Positions 1 to 7,355 of a DNA stretch of 32,772 nt are shown in pieces (position 1 is the stretch's first letter; every line of letters starts with the position of its first letter). Below the pieces are notes generated by a model. The model was not told the DNA's origin and ran no database searches. It saw nothing but the letters and a program-made list of their open reading frames with translations. The stretch is from an uncultured Prevotellaceae bacterium. Lineage in GTDB: Bacteria; Bacteroidota; Bacteroidia; Bacteroidales; Bacteroidaceae. Location of the stretch: assembly GCA_900318685.1 (NCBI GenBank), contig ONLL01000038.1:1-32772 (forward strand), read 5' to 3'. Made by a program: the position numbers and the translations under genes.

Positions 1-375
1 CAGCCAGAGCAGGATGATGGCGCGGTCGAACTGCCCAAGCCGTGCGATGCGCTGGCGCAGCATTTCCATTTGGCGCGAGTTCTGGTTGGTCTCCGCCTCC
101 TCGTAGGGGTCGATGTCCATCGTTAGCGGCACCGTCTTGTTTCGTCGTTTCTTACGGTCGAGCGAGATGCAGACGTTCAGGCTGACGCGGTAAATCCAGG
201 AGCGCACATCGCCACGCTCCTCAAACGAGGGCAGGCTCTTCCACAGGTTGATGAGCACCTCTTGGAACAGGTCGGCCACCTCGTCCTGGTCGTTGGAGAA
301 CATGTAGCAGACGGTGTAAATCGTGCTGCGGTTGTCCCTGACCATTCGTTCAAATTCACTTTCTAAGTCTTTCAT
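1..375 (-). CDS. ECF-type RNA polymerase sigma factor, 3' end cut by window edge
   Basis: The first 125 codons are visible, starting at an ATG at 375 and running off the left edge. The protein opens MKDLESEFERMVRDN and has sigma region 2 features: an acidic patch DEVADLFQEVLINLWK (about residues 32-47), then RSWIYRVSLNVCISLDRKK, typical of region 2.3/2.4. The last visible residues, around FDRAIILLWL, look like the start of region 4. Such factors direct core RNA polymerase to a small regulon and are usually paired with an anti-sigma factor, which would lie off-window. The start is supported by the family-like N-terminus. Upstream sequence is AT-rich, with only an imperfect TAATTTG near 455 as a -7 candidate. 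The family call is secure; the target regulon cannot be inferred. Confidence 0.85.
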   Translation of the reverse strand, partial: MKDLESEFERMVRDNRSTIYTVCYMFSNDQDEVADLFQEVLINLWKSLPSFEERGDVRSWIYRVSLNVCISLDRKKRRNKTVPLTMDIDPYEEAETNQNSRQMEMLRQRIARLGQFDRAIILLWL

Positions 376-482
376 TGATTCATTGTTTAATTGACTCGCT
401 CTGATAAGAAATCGCACGAAGGTGGCAAAAAACTACAAAATATTGGAACTTTTTTCAAATTATCTTCATTATATAATAGAAA

Positions 483-520
483 CGGGGCATTAGCCTGTTT
501 TTTTGCTGGCCAATGCCCCG
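483..520 (-). terminator. Hairpin downstream of the KilA-N gene, possible terminator
   Basis: A 13-bp inverted repeat, CGGGGCATTAGCC against GGCCAATGCCCCG, is perfect except for one G-U type pair and encloses a 12-nt loop. It lies 40 bases beyond the stop of the KilA-N gene and upstream of the sigma factor gene, both read leftwards. There is no clean T-run after the stem in that direction, so it could be an intrinsic terminator of the Bacteroidetes kind or just an mRNA 3' hairpin. Confidence 0.5.
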
Positions 521-560
521 ATTTCGATGTCGTTTCTATGTTATGTCCTATCCACTCATG

Positions 561-1283
561 TCATTTTAATAGGTTTCTATTGTCATCGTTCTCTAACACA
601 CGCATTTGGTTGATAGCAATCTGGTTTAGGCGGACAAGCCGTTCACCTTGCGGCATACCCTCATCAATGAGAACGGCATTGATGTTCTCCATATTTGCCA
701 GGCAAATGAGTTCATTGATGGAGGCATAGTCACGGATGTTTCCTTTCAGTTTAGGATGAGCTTCACGCCATTGCTTGGCAGTTTGTCCGAACATGGCCAC
801 ATTGAGCACGTCCGCTTCCTCGGCATAGATGATGCTTGCCTGTGCAGCTGTCACCTCTTCTGGGATAAGGTTCTGCTTGATGGCATCCGTATGAATGCGG
901 TAGTTGATTTTCGACAGTTCACGCTTCGCCGTCCATCCAAGCTGTTTCTGCTCCTCACTCTTCATTCGCTCAAACTCCTGAATGAGATAGAGCTTGAATT
1001 GAGGTGATACCCAAGTAGCAAACTCAAACGCAATATCCTTGTGAGCGTAAGTGCCACCATAACGTCCGGCCTTTGCGATGATGCCGCGTGAGTTGGTCTT
1101 CTCCACCCACTGCTTCACCGATAATATGAATCGGTTAAGGCCAGCTGCGTTTTTAATTCCCTCGAATTCGGGGGAATTAAAATTGGGATTCATCAACCGC
1201 TCCCAGATTCCAAGGAACTCTATGGTATTGCGGTTGCGCAGCCAGTTAGAGAAGAAGAATTCGCCATCCTTAGCCTTCAGCAT
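561..1283 (-). CDS. KilA-N domain protein, probably N-terminally truncated
   Basis: The 240-residue product carries most of a KilA-N domain, a DNA-binding fold common in phages and mobile elements: NWLRNRNTIEFLGIWE (about residues 13-28), a GRYGGTYAHKDIAFEF block near residues 69-84, then KLYLIQEFERMK. A conserved C-terminal extension follows, with KINYRIHTDAIK and a late NIRDYA motif. As I recall the family, homologues have about 25 more residues before the MLKAKDGEFFF start used here, including a DYISLTD-like strand, so the domain lacks its first element. The chosen ATG lies one base after the TAA of the hlyD-like gene. The frame stays open further upstream, but only out of frame inside hlyD, with unnatural composition. 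The gene looks AT-richer than its neighbours, which suggests transfer. It may still be expressed by read-through from hlyD. Product family confident; functionality doubtful. Confidence 0.7.
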   Translation of the reverse strand: MLKAKDGEFFFSNWLRNRNTIEFLGIWERLMNPNFNSPEFEGIKNAAGLNRFILSVKQWVEKTNSRGIIAKAGRYGGTYAHKDIAFEFATWVSPQFKLYLIQEFERMKSEEQKQLGWTAKRELSKINYRIHTDAIKQNLIPEEVTAAQASIIYAEEADVLNVAMFGQTAKQWREAHPKLKGNIRDYASINELICLANMENINAVLIDEGMPQGERLVRLNQIAINQMRVLENDDNRNLLK

Positions 1284-1284
1284 G

Positions 1285-2538
1285 TTACTTGAGAACCAGA
1301 ACTTCATTGTCCTTGAATGCTTCGTAGCCGCTGGTGACGATACGCTCGCCGGGCTCCAGGCCCTCGAGGACCTCATAGTACTGAGGATTCTGACGGCCTA
1401 TGCGGATAGGGCGGCGATAGGCCCGCTCCCCACCCTTGTCGAGGACGAAGATCCACTGGCCGCCCGTGGTCTGGAAGAAGGTGCCACGGGGGATGATGAC
1501 GGCCAGCTCGGGCTGACCGAGCTCGAGGTCGAGGTAGTAGGTCTGGCCCGTACGGATGTTCTCAGGACGCTCACCCTTGAAGATGAAATCGCAGCGAAAC
1601 TTGCCCTCGCGCACCTCGGGATAGACCTTGCGCACCTGCAGCTGATACTGCTTGTCACCCCGCGTAAAGGTGGCAGACAGCCCCTGGCGCACACGGTCGA
1701 TATAATGCTCGTCGATCTGCGCCTGCACCTTGTAGTCGCTGAGATCGTTGAGCTGCCCGATCTTCTGTCCGGGCTGGATGCTCTGTCCGAGCTCCACGTC
1801 GAGCAGTCCCAGCTCGCCATCGATGGCCGAGCGCACCTCCAGTTTCTCCTTGCGCTGACGTACGAGCACGACGTTGCGACGCATATTTTGCAGGTTGTCC
1901 TCCATCTGATCCATCTGGACGGTTCGATAGAGCGAGTCCTGCTTGAGCCGCCTGCTCACCAGCGACTGCTTCTTGACCGAGAGCTGGTAGTCCTCCTGCG
2001 ACTGCAGATAGTCCTCCTCGCTGATGAGCTTTGCCTCATAGAGCCGCTTGTTCTGATCGAAGGTGCGCTGCTTGCGCTGCGTGTCCATATCGAGCTGTGC
2101 CTGCTCAGTCTGGTTGTTCAAGCGGTCCTGCTGCATAGCCACCTGGGTATTACGCAGCAGGTTCTGCTTCTCGGCCAGCTCTGCCTCGGCGTTAAGAATC
2201 TGAAGGTCGAGATTGGAGTTGCTCAGACGCACGATGACATCGCCCCGATGCACCATCGTGCCCTCCTCGACCACCTTCTCGACGACGATGCCGCCTTCCT
2301 CAGGCGATATCTGAACCACCTGGATGGGCAGGACCTGCCCGTTGGTGCGTACATAGTCCTTGAACTCTGCATGCTGTACATCGCTGATAGTCAGCTCGTC
2401 GCGGCTCACCCTGAGCGTGGAGGCATGATTGCCGAAGATGACCCACAGCAGCATCGCCATCAACACGCTGCCGCCTGCTATATACGGCCAATACTTCTTC
2501 AGCCGCTGCGTCTTTGTCTTTTCGATTTTTCTATCCAT
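1285..2538 (-). CDS. HlyD/RND-family periplasmic adaptor (membrane fusion) protein
   Basis: The 417-residue protein has a basic N-terminus (MDRKIEKTKTQRLKK), one membrane helix (about residues 16-36), then a lipoyl/barrel-sandwich half (QISPEEGGIVVEKVVEEG). A long coiled-coil hairpin rich in Gln, Glu and Lys (roughly 100-240) is followed by the second lipoyl half (RSAIDGELGLLDVELGQ) and a beta-barrel region. Such adaptors bridge an inner-membrane ABC or RND transporter to a TolC channel. The upstream TTG of the open frame lies inside the -7 promoter box, so the ATG at 2538 is chosen; it leaves a leader of about 30 nt. It is divergent from a two-component system, a common layout in which the regulator controls the pump. 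No permease, ATPase or TolC gene follows; a KilA-N remnant sits there instead. Confidence 0.85.
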   Translation of the reverse strand: MDRKIEKTKTQRLKKYWPYIAGGSVLMAMLLWVIFGNHASTLRVSRDELTISDVQHAEFKDYVRTNGQVLPIQVVQISPEEGGIVVEKVVEEGTMVHRGDVIVRLSNSNLDLQILNAEAELAEKQNLLRNTQVAMQQDRLNNQTEQAQLDMDTQRKQRTFDQNKRLYEAKLISEEDYLQSQEDYQLSVKKQSLVSRRLKQDSLYRTVQMDQMEDNLQNMRRNVVLVRQRKEKLEVRSAIDGELGLLDVELGQSIQPGQKIGQLNDLSDYKVQAQIDEHYIDRVRQGLSATFTRGDKQYQLQVRKVYPEVREGKFRCDFIFKGERPENIRTGQTYYLDLELGQPELAVIIPRGTFFQTTGGQWIFVLDKGGERAYRRPIRIGRQNPQYYEVLEGLEPGERIVTSGYEAFKDNEVLVLK

Positions 2539-2574
2539 TGCGAAATCAATAGTCGTTTCGTTCTCTTGCGCTTG

Positions 2575-2605
2575 CAAAGTTAGGTGTTTTTTTCCGTCCC
2601 TGCAA
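2575..2605 (-). promoter_or_regulatory. Bacteroidetes sigma-A promoter for the hlyD-like gene
   Basis: Read on the minus strand, TTGC (2605-2602) is followed after exactly 19 bases by TAACTTTG (2582-2575). This fits the Bacteroidetes -33/-7 consensus. Transcription would start near 2571, upstream of the ATG at 2538. Confidence 0.75.
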
Positions 2606-2631
2606 GCTTTTTGCGCCGCCAGGATGCAAAT

Positions 2632-2648
2632 TGTCTAAAAATTAGACA
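2632..2648. promoter_or_regulatory. Perfect 17-bp palindrome between divergent promoters, candidate operator
   Basis: TGTCTAAAAATTAGACA has 7-bp perfect arms around AAA. It lies in the 170-bp gap between the divergent hlyD-like gene and the response regulator gene, 26 bases upstream of the hlyD -33 element and about 30 bases upstream of the regulator's -7 box. That is a good position for a dimeric activator acting on both genes. The Fis-type response regulator next door is the obvious candidate ligand, by inference only. Confidence 0.5.
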
Positions 2649-2680
2649 CTCCTGCGTATGATTTATTGACAATTAATTCG

Positions 2681-2688
2681 TACCTTTG
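2681..2688 (+). promoter_or_regulatory. -7 promoter element for the response regulator gene
   Basis: TACCTTTG matches the Bacteroidetes -7 consensus and ends 20 bases before the ATG at 2709. No matching -33 element lies 19 bases upstream (the sequence there is ATGA), as expected for an activator-dependent promoter. Confidence 0.6.
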
Positions 2689-2708
2689 CAGGCAGAAACC
2701 CGATAGTC

Positions 2709-3233
2709 ATGAACAAATACGGAACCATATTAATAGTTGACGACAACGCTGCCATCCTGACAGCGATGCGCTATCTGCTGGACGGCACTTTCGAGCAGAT
2801 CCTGACCTTGGACCAACCTAACGACATCCTGAAGCTGATGGCTCAGCAGCCCATCAGCATGGTGCTGCTCGACATGAACTTCACCCTCGGCGTGAACAAC
2901 GGCAACGAGGGTCTATTCTGGCTGCGTACCATCCGCAAGCAGCATCCACAGACACCTGTGGTACTGCTGACGGCCTATGCCGACGTCAGCCTGGCCGTGA
3001 AGGGACTGAAGAACGGTGCTGCCGACTTCATCACCAAACCCTGGGACAACGACGAGCTGGTGCGCAAGCTGAAGGATGTGCTCGACATGCAGAATGAGAT
3101 TGTGAGCCTCGACGAGATGGAGAAGGAGCACATTCGCCGCACCATCGACCACTGTCACGGAAACCTCACTCAAGCAGCTGATCTGCTAGGCATTACACGG
3201 CAGACGCTATACAATAAGATGAAGAGACTTTGA
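2709..3233 (+). CDS. Response regulator, receiver plus Fis-type HTH, no AAA+ domain
   Basis: The 174-residue protein has a complete receiver domain: acidic pair D11/D12, phospho-acceptor D55 in VLLDMN, switch T88 in LLTAYAD and invariant K110 in ITKPWD. A short linker leads straight to a Fis-type helix-turn-helix at about residues 132-174 (HGNLTQAADLLGITRQTLYNKMKRL region). NtrC-class regulators place an AAA+ sigma-54 activator domain between these parts; here it is absent, giving the RegA/ActR-like layout. It cannot itself remodel sigma-54 polymerase and presumably acts as a classical DNA-binding regulator. The histidine kinase gene follows after a 120-bp gap filled by a tandem array, and the efflux adaptor gene is divergent. 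Its stop codon forms part of the first repeat unit. Confidence 0.88.
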   Translation: MNKYGTILIVDDNAAILTAMRYLLDGTFEQILTLDQPNDILKLMAQQPISMVLLDMNFTLGVNNGNEGLFWLRTIRKQHPQTPVVLLTAYADVSLAVKGLKNGAADFITKPWDNDELVRKLKDVLDMQNEIVSLDEMEKEHIRRTIDHCHGNLTQAADLLGITRQTLYNKMKRL

Positions 3234-3319
3234 GGATTTGAGATTTGAGATTTGAGAATTGAGAATTGAGATTTGAGAATTGAGATTTGAGATTTGAGAA
3301 TTGAGATTTGAGGATTGAG
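3228..3319 (+). repeat. 7-bp tandem array between response regulator and kinase genes
   Basis: Twelve units of 7 bp in exact register run from 3236 to 3319, alternating ATTTGAG and AATTGAG with one GATTGAG. A related CTTTGAG (3228-3234) contains the TGA stop of the response regulator. The plus (sense) strand has no C from 3229 to 3336. A 7-bp period with TGA in each unit puts stops in all three frames. Confidence 0.9.
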
Positions 3320-3353
3320 AATTATAAGATGAGAGACATTTGATTTTAGGGTT

Positions 3354-4244
3354 ATGATTACCTTATTGATTATACTGGGGGGCGTTGTTGCGCTGGCGGT
3401 GGGTTGGTTTATACACCATCAGCGACGGCTTCGGTTGCGTGCACATGTGATGCAGGAGGCCATACGCAACAAGGACTTCACCTTCCGGATGCCTACACAC
3501 GGGATGTTCTTCGGCGAACGGGCCATGCAGGACACGCTGAACCAGCTGGGCGAAACCATACGCCAGCAGGTGAACCAGAGCGAGGTGGAATCGTGGGAGC
3601 GGCTGACGCGTGTGCTCACACATGAGATGATGAATGCTACAGCACCCATCACCAGCATCAGCCAGTCGATGCTGAACCGCACAGACGTGAAGGGCACGGC
3701 CCTGGAGGACGGTATTCACGCCATCTACGACACTTCCCGCCACTTGAGTGAGTTTGTGGCCAACTATCGCAAGATGTCGCAGCTGGAGAAGCCGGTATTG
3801 ACGGATATCGGGCTGCTCGCCACGATCGATGATGTCAGGAAGGCATACCCGCAGCTGGCATGGGAGGTCAATGTGGCTGGCGATCTGGTGGTCCATGCTG
3901 ATGAGGGCATGCTGCGTCAAGTGCTGATCAACCTGGCGAAGAACGCCTTGGAAGCAGGAGCGCAGAAGATGATGGTAGAGTCGATGGCGGATGACTTCAG
4001 CGGTGCGCTTGACAGGCAAGTGCGACTGTTCATCGGCAACGACGGACTGCCTATCCCAGCTGAGAACCGCCAGTCGCTGTTCGTGCCTTTCTTCACCACG
4101 AAGCGCGGCGGCAGCGGCATAGGCCTCTCGCTGAGCCGCAGGATGATGATTCAGCAGGGAGGAACGCTCGACCTCTATGAGAAGCCGCACGGAGGATGTC
4201 GCGTGGGCTTTATCTTACTAATGAATATTGGCAAAAACAAATAA
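3354..4244 (+). CDS. Sensor histidine kinase, short form with one membrane helix
   Basis: The 296-residue protein starts with one hydrophobic helix (about residues 2-20), then a HAMP-like or coiled linker and the dimerisation/phosphotransfer helix with H90 in the motif RVLTHEMMNATAPI. The ATPase domain shows an N box (INLAKNALEAG, near 196), a degenerate G1 region (IGNDGLPIP), an F box (FVPFFTTK) and G2 (GSGIGLSLSRRMM). It would phosphorylate the response regulator encoded just upstream. Relatives I know have a longer N-terminus with two membrane helices; here the protein begins at what may be the second, so there is no periplasmic sensor. The start is 120 bp from the regulator gene because of the tandem array. 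A DUF2461 gene follows after 3 bases. Confidence 0.88.
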   Translation: MITLLIILGGVVALAVGWFIHHQRRLRLRAHVMQEAIRNKDFTFRMPTHGMFFGERAMQDTLNQLGETIRQQVNQSEVESWERLTRVLTHEMMNATAPITSISQSMLNRTDVKGTALEDGIHAIYDTSRHLSEFVANYRKMSQLEKPVLTDIGLLATIDDVRKAYPQLAWEVNVAGDLVVHADEGMLRQVLINLAKNALEAGAQKMMVESMADDFSGALDRQVRLFIGNDGLPIPAENRQSLFVPFFTTKRGGSGIGLSLSRRMMIQQGGTLDLYEKPHGGCRVGFILLMNIGKNK

Positions 4245-4247
4245 ACG

Positions 4248-4973
4248 ATGGATCAGAAAAGCATTTTGAAGTTCCTGCGGCAGGTGATGGCCCACAACAA
4301 CCGCGAGTGGTTTCAGGAACATAAGAAAGAGTATGAAGCCGTGAGAGCAGAGTTTGAACGGGGCGTGGAGCAGGCACTGCAGCGCATCGTGACATTCGAT
4401 CCTGAGATAGCCCATGTGCAGGTGAAGGACTGCACCTACCGCTTCTATCGCGACACGCGCTTCTCGGCCGACAAGTCGCCCTACAAGAATCACTTCGGAG
4501 CCTACATCAACGCGAAAAGCAAGAAGGCATTGCGGGGTGGCTACTATATTCATCTGGAGCCCGACCACTGTCTCTTGGCCATCGGCAACTACTGGCTGCC
4601 CACGAACATACTGACCTCATGCCGCAACGAGATGATGACCAACACGGAGGAGTGGCTCAGGTGCGTCGAGAGCGAGGAGTTTCTGAGGTACTTCGGCAGC
4701 GAAGAGGAAAGCAGCACGAAGGAGCCCACCAACGTTGACAGCTGGGATCAGCCTCAGGGTTTCGGACTGGCCAAGCTGAAGACCTGTCCGTCGGGGTTTC
4801 CACGCGACTGGGCGCATGCCCGCTATCTGCGGCTGAAGGACTACTGCTGCTGGCATGCCGTAGGGGAAACGTTCTTCGAGGGCGACGGATGGCTTGACGA
4901 GATGGAGCGCATGTTCCGTGCCGGCAAACCGATGATGGACTTCATGAATGCCGTCATCGACGACTACGAGTAA
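4248..4973 (+). CDS. DUF2461 (TIGR02453-type) family protein
   Basis: The 241-residue protein matches the DUF2461 family as I know it: an N-terminal LKFLRQVMAHNNREWFQEHK segment, then the strongly conserved YRFYRDTRFSADKSPYKNHFGAYI block (about residues 64-87), a GGYYIHLEP strand and a C-terminal helical part. The biochemical role of the family is not established. The gene starts 3 bases after the kinase stop, so it is very likely co-transcribed with the two-component pair. Its stop abuts, with zero spacing, the stop of the convergent ClC gene. Confidence 0.85.
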   Translation: MDQKSILKFLRQVMAHNNREWFQEHKKEYEAVRAEFERGVEQALQRIVTFDPEIAHVQVKDCTYRFYRDTRFSADKSPYKNHFGAYINAKSKKALRGGYYIHLEPDHCLLAIGNYWLPTNILTSCRNEMMTNTEEWLRCVESEEFLRYFGSEEESSTKEPTNVDSWDQPQGFGLAKLKTCPSGFPRDWAHARYLRLKDYCCWHAVGETFFEGDGWLDEMERMFRAGKPMMDFMNAVIDDYE

Positions 4974-6770
4974 CTAATCCTCACTCATATCGGCCACCAT
5001 ACGGCGATACTGGGTGTAGACATGCTGGCGCGAGAGGTAGCCCTTCAGGTGACGGTCGCTATCCACCACAGGGAGATAGTCGGCACGGGTATCATCGAAG
5101 GTCTTCATGACCGTTGTCATGGGCTGGCTGTCGGTGAGCACGGCGGGCGGCTGCTGCATGAGCTGGCTGGCAGTGAAGTGATGATAGAGCTCGATGCGGA
5201 ACACCACATGGCGGATCTTCGTGATGTCGATCTCGCCCAGCAGACTGCCGGCAGCATCGAGCACGGGTATCATGCTGCCACGTGAACGACTGATCTTATT
5301 GACGATGCTCCCCAGCTCAGTATCAGGACTCACAGCGAGATAATCGCGGTCGATGACGCTGTCGAGCTGCATCAGCGTCAGCACGGCATGATCGGTGTTA
5401 TGGGTGATGAGCTTGCCCTCCTTCGCCAGACGCGAGCCGTAGATGCTGTGAGGCTCGAAGATGATGATGGTGAGATAGCTGCACACGCTAACAATCATCA
5501 GGGGCAGGAACAGGCTATAGCCACCCGTCAGCTCAGCGATGAGGAAGATACCCGTAAGGGGAGCATGCATCACGCCCGACATGACGCCGGCCATACCCAT
5601 CAGCGCGAAGTTCTTCTCGGGCACGTGCACGCCCAGCTGATAGATGTTCCACAAGCGTGAGAAGAGAAAACCGGAGAAGCATCCGATGAACAGCGAGGGA
5701 GCGAACGTACCGCCACATCCGCCACCGCCATTGGTGGCTGAGGTGGCAAAGACCTTGGTGAGCAGCACCAGCGCCACATAGAGCACCAGCAGGCGTTCCT
5801 GGCCGGCAAAGAGCGAGTTGTTGAGAATCTGTATCCAGTCATCCTCACTTTGTCCGTTGAGAAGCAGGTTGATGCTGTTGTAGCCTTCACCGAAGAGCGA
5901 CGGAAACAGGAAGATGAGCAGCGAGAGCAACAATCCTCCGAGTATGAGCTTCAGGTAGGGACGGTTGTTCAATCGGGCGAAGATACCCTCACAGAATCCC
6001 ATTGTACGTACGAAATAGAGGCTCACCAGGCCACAGAACACGCCCAGCAGCACGCAGGCAGGTATGCGCTCCAGCGTCCAGGCATCATCGAGGGTAAAGG
6101 TGAACAGAGCAGCATCGCCACTGAAGATATAGGTGAAGCAGGTGGCGGTGACGCAACTGACGAGGATGGGCATGAGCGAGGCCATCGTCAGGTCGATCAT
6201 CAGCACCTCGAGCGTGAATACAAGGCCGGCGATGGGAGCCTTGAAGATGCCTGCGATGGCACCGGCTGCACCACAGCCTATGAGCAGCATCAGCGTGCGG
6301 CTGTCGAGTCGGAACAGCTTGCCGAGGTTCGATCCGATGGCCGAGCCTGTGAGCACGATAGGAGCCTCAGCACCCACGGAGCCTCCAAAGCCGATGGTGA
6401 TGGCCGAGGCCACCACGCTGGTCCAGGTGTTGTGCGCCTTCAGTCGCGACCGGTTCTGGCTGATGGCATAGAGGATGCGGGTGATGCCATGCGAGATATT
6501 ATCCTTCACCACATAGCGCACGAAGAGCATCGTGAGCAGGATACCCACGACAGGATAGACCAGGTAGAGAAGATTGAATGATGAGGCATCGAAGCCGCCC
6601 GTGAGCAAGGTTCCTATCTGATGGATGAGCCAGTGGAGCACAAAAGCTGCCACAGCCGCCAGACAACCCACGAAGAAAGCCAGGATGAGCACGAACATGC
6701 GTTCGCTGACATGCGTGGCTCGCCAAGTGTCGATGCGGGCAAAGAGTGTCGCGATGCCATGTGGCCTCAT
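4974..6770 (-). CDS. ClC-family chloride channel or H+/Cl- antiporter with CBS domains
   Basis: The 598-residue protein has about ten to twelve hydrophobic segments in the first 400 residues and a cytoplasmic C-terminal pair of CBS motifs (about 445-590). ClC signatures are GFGGSVGAEAPIVLTG, whose Glu corresponds to the gating glutamate of the GREGP motif, and GGGGCGGTFAPSLFIG, the second selectivity loop. ISHGI stands where GSGIP occurs in E. coli ClcA, so the serine is conserved. The CBS domains suggest nucleotide control. The frame also allows a GTG start at 6776 overlapping the previous stop (TAGTG); the ATG at 6770 is preferred. It is probably co-transcribed with the small acidic protein upstream. 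Channel versus antiporter cannot be decided with confidence. Confidence 0.9.
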   Translation of the reverse strand: MRPHGIATLFARIDTWRATHVSERMFVLILAFFVGCLAAVAAFVLHWLIHQIGTLLTGGFDASSFNLLYLVYPVVGILLTMLFVRYVVKDNISHGITRILYAISQNRSRLKAHNTWTSVVASAITIGFGGSVGAEAPIVLTGSAIGSNLGKLFRLDSRTLMLLIGCGAAGAIAGIFKAPIAGLVFTLEVLMIDLTMASLMPILVSCVTATCFTYIFSGDAALFTFTLDDAWTLERIPACVLLGVFCGLVSLYFVRTMGFCEGIFARLNNRPYLKLILGGLLLSLLIFLFPSLFGEGYNSINLLLNGQSEDDWIQILNNSLFAGQERLLVLYVALVLLTKVFATSATNGGGGCGGTFAPSLFIGCFSGFLFSRLWNIYQLGVHVPEKNFALMGMAGVMSGVMHAPLTGIFLIAELTGGYSLFLPLMIVSVCSYLTIIIFEPHSIYGSRLAKEGKLITHNTDHAVLTLMQLDSVIDRDYLAVSPDTELGSIVNKISRSRGSMIPVLDAAGSLLGEIDITKIRHVVFRIELYHHFTASQLMQQPPAVLTDSQPMTTVMKTFDDTRADYLPVVDSDRHLKGYLSRQHVYTQYRRMVADMSED

Positions 6771-6775
6771 CAGCA

Positions 6776-7216
6776 CTATGACTTTAGCAAGTTGGCAAGG
6801 AACTCGTCGAGGTCGCTGTCGAGACTCTCTATCGACAGGGGCTCAATGATGGCAATGTCATCATCGACGACATACAGCTCTTCGATGGTGTCCTGGTCGT
6901 CATCCTCCAGGACGAAGGAGTAGGGTTTCAGGATGGAGAGGCTGTCGAGCAGTTCCTTGTTCTTCTTGATGCACGACTTGAGCTGGGCGGCAACGGCTTG
7001 ATAGAAGTCGTCGTCCTTATTGTCAATCCACTGCTCCACCACACACCGCATCAGCTCCTGGTCGTTGTCGTCGAAAGTCATCAGCTCGCCCGACTCCTGG
7101 GTGACACGGAGATGGATGTCGGTCATCTGCGTTGCCTCGTCCGACGGCGGAAACTTATCGGCCGTCTTACGTAATGCTCTGTCAATCTGCTGAATTGTCT
7201 GCTCTGTTGCCTTCAT
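6776..7216 (-). CDS. Conserved small acidic protein of unknown function
   Basis: The 146-residue protein is strongly acidic (clusters VLEDDDQDTIEELYVVDDD and SLDSDLDEFLANLL) with predicted helices, no signal peptide and no membrane segment. It starts ATGAAGGCAACAG at 7216, about 26 nt downstream of the predicted transcription start of a good promoter. Its stop lies 5 bases before the ClC start, so the pair forms an operon. I recognise no family. A cytoplasmic partner of the ClC protein is conceivable but unsupported beyond adjacency. Confidence 0.75.
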   Translation of the reverse strand: MKATEQTIQQIDRALRKTADKFPPSDEATQMTDIHLRVTQESGELMTFDDNDQELMRCVVEQWIDNKDDDFYQAVAAQLKSCIKKNKELLDSLSILKPYSFVLEDDDQDTIEELYVVDDDIAIIEPLSIESLDSDLDEFLANLLKS

Positions 7217-7245
7217 AATTAGTTATCACTAGTATGATTTGCTTG

Positions 7246-7276
7246 CAAAAGTAACAAAAAGGATTCGTATTTGCAA
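7246..7276 (-). promoter_or_regulatory. Bacteroidetes sigma-A promoter for the acidic protein-ClC operon
   Basis: On the minus strand TTGC (7276-7273) is followed after 19 bases by TACTTTTG (7253-7246), an exact TAnnTTTG box. Predicted start of transcription is near 7242; the ATG is at 7216. Confidence 0.75.
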
Positions 7277-7339
7277 GCGTTTATGCTATTTTTTCTGAAA
7301 AATATCGCATTTATTCTCCGAAATTCAATATTTTTGTTG

Positions 7340-7347
7340 TACCTTTG
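7340..7347 (+). promoter_or_regulatory. -7 promoter element of the rseC-rnf operon
   Basis: TACCTTTG fits the -7 consensus but ends only 8 bases before the rseC ATG at 7356. This predicts a nearly leaderless transcript (about 5 nt). No -33 TTG is seen 19 bases upstream. Confidence 0.6.
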
Positions 7348-7355
7348 CACCTGCA

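Noticed and set aside
561-1283. Evidence of an intact prophage around the KilA-N gene
   Set aside because: No integrase, capsid, terminase or attachment-site repeats were found nearby; only this single gene fragment is phage-like.
1284-1376. Longer KilA-N protein starting at 1376
   Set aside because: The extra 31 residues are an out-of-frame reading of the hlyD 3' end and do not resemble the KilA-N N-terminus.
1078-2583. 501-residue reading frame on the plus strand opposite the hlyD-like gene
   Set aside because: It is a Leu/His/Asp-rich antisense frame of a clear HlyD-family gene on the other strand, with no family-like motifs.
2709-4244. The two-component pair as the activator of the htpG sigma-54 promoter
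   Set aside because: The regulator lacks the AAA+ domain needed to open sigma-54 complexes, so another enhancer-binding protein would be required.
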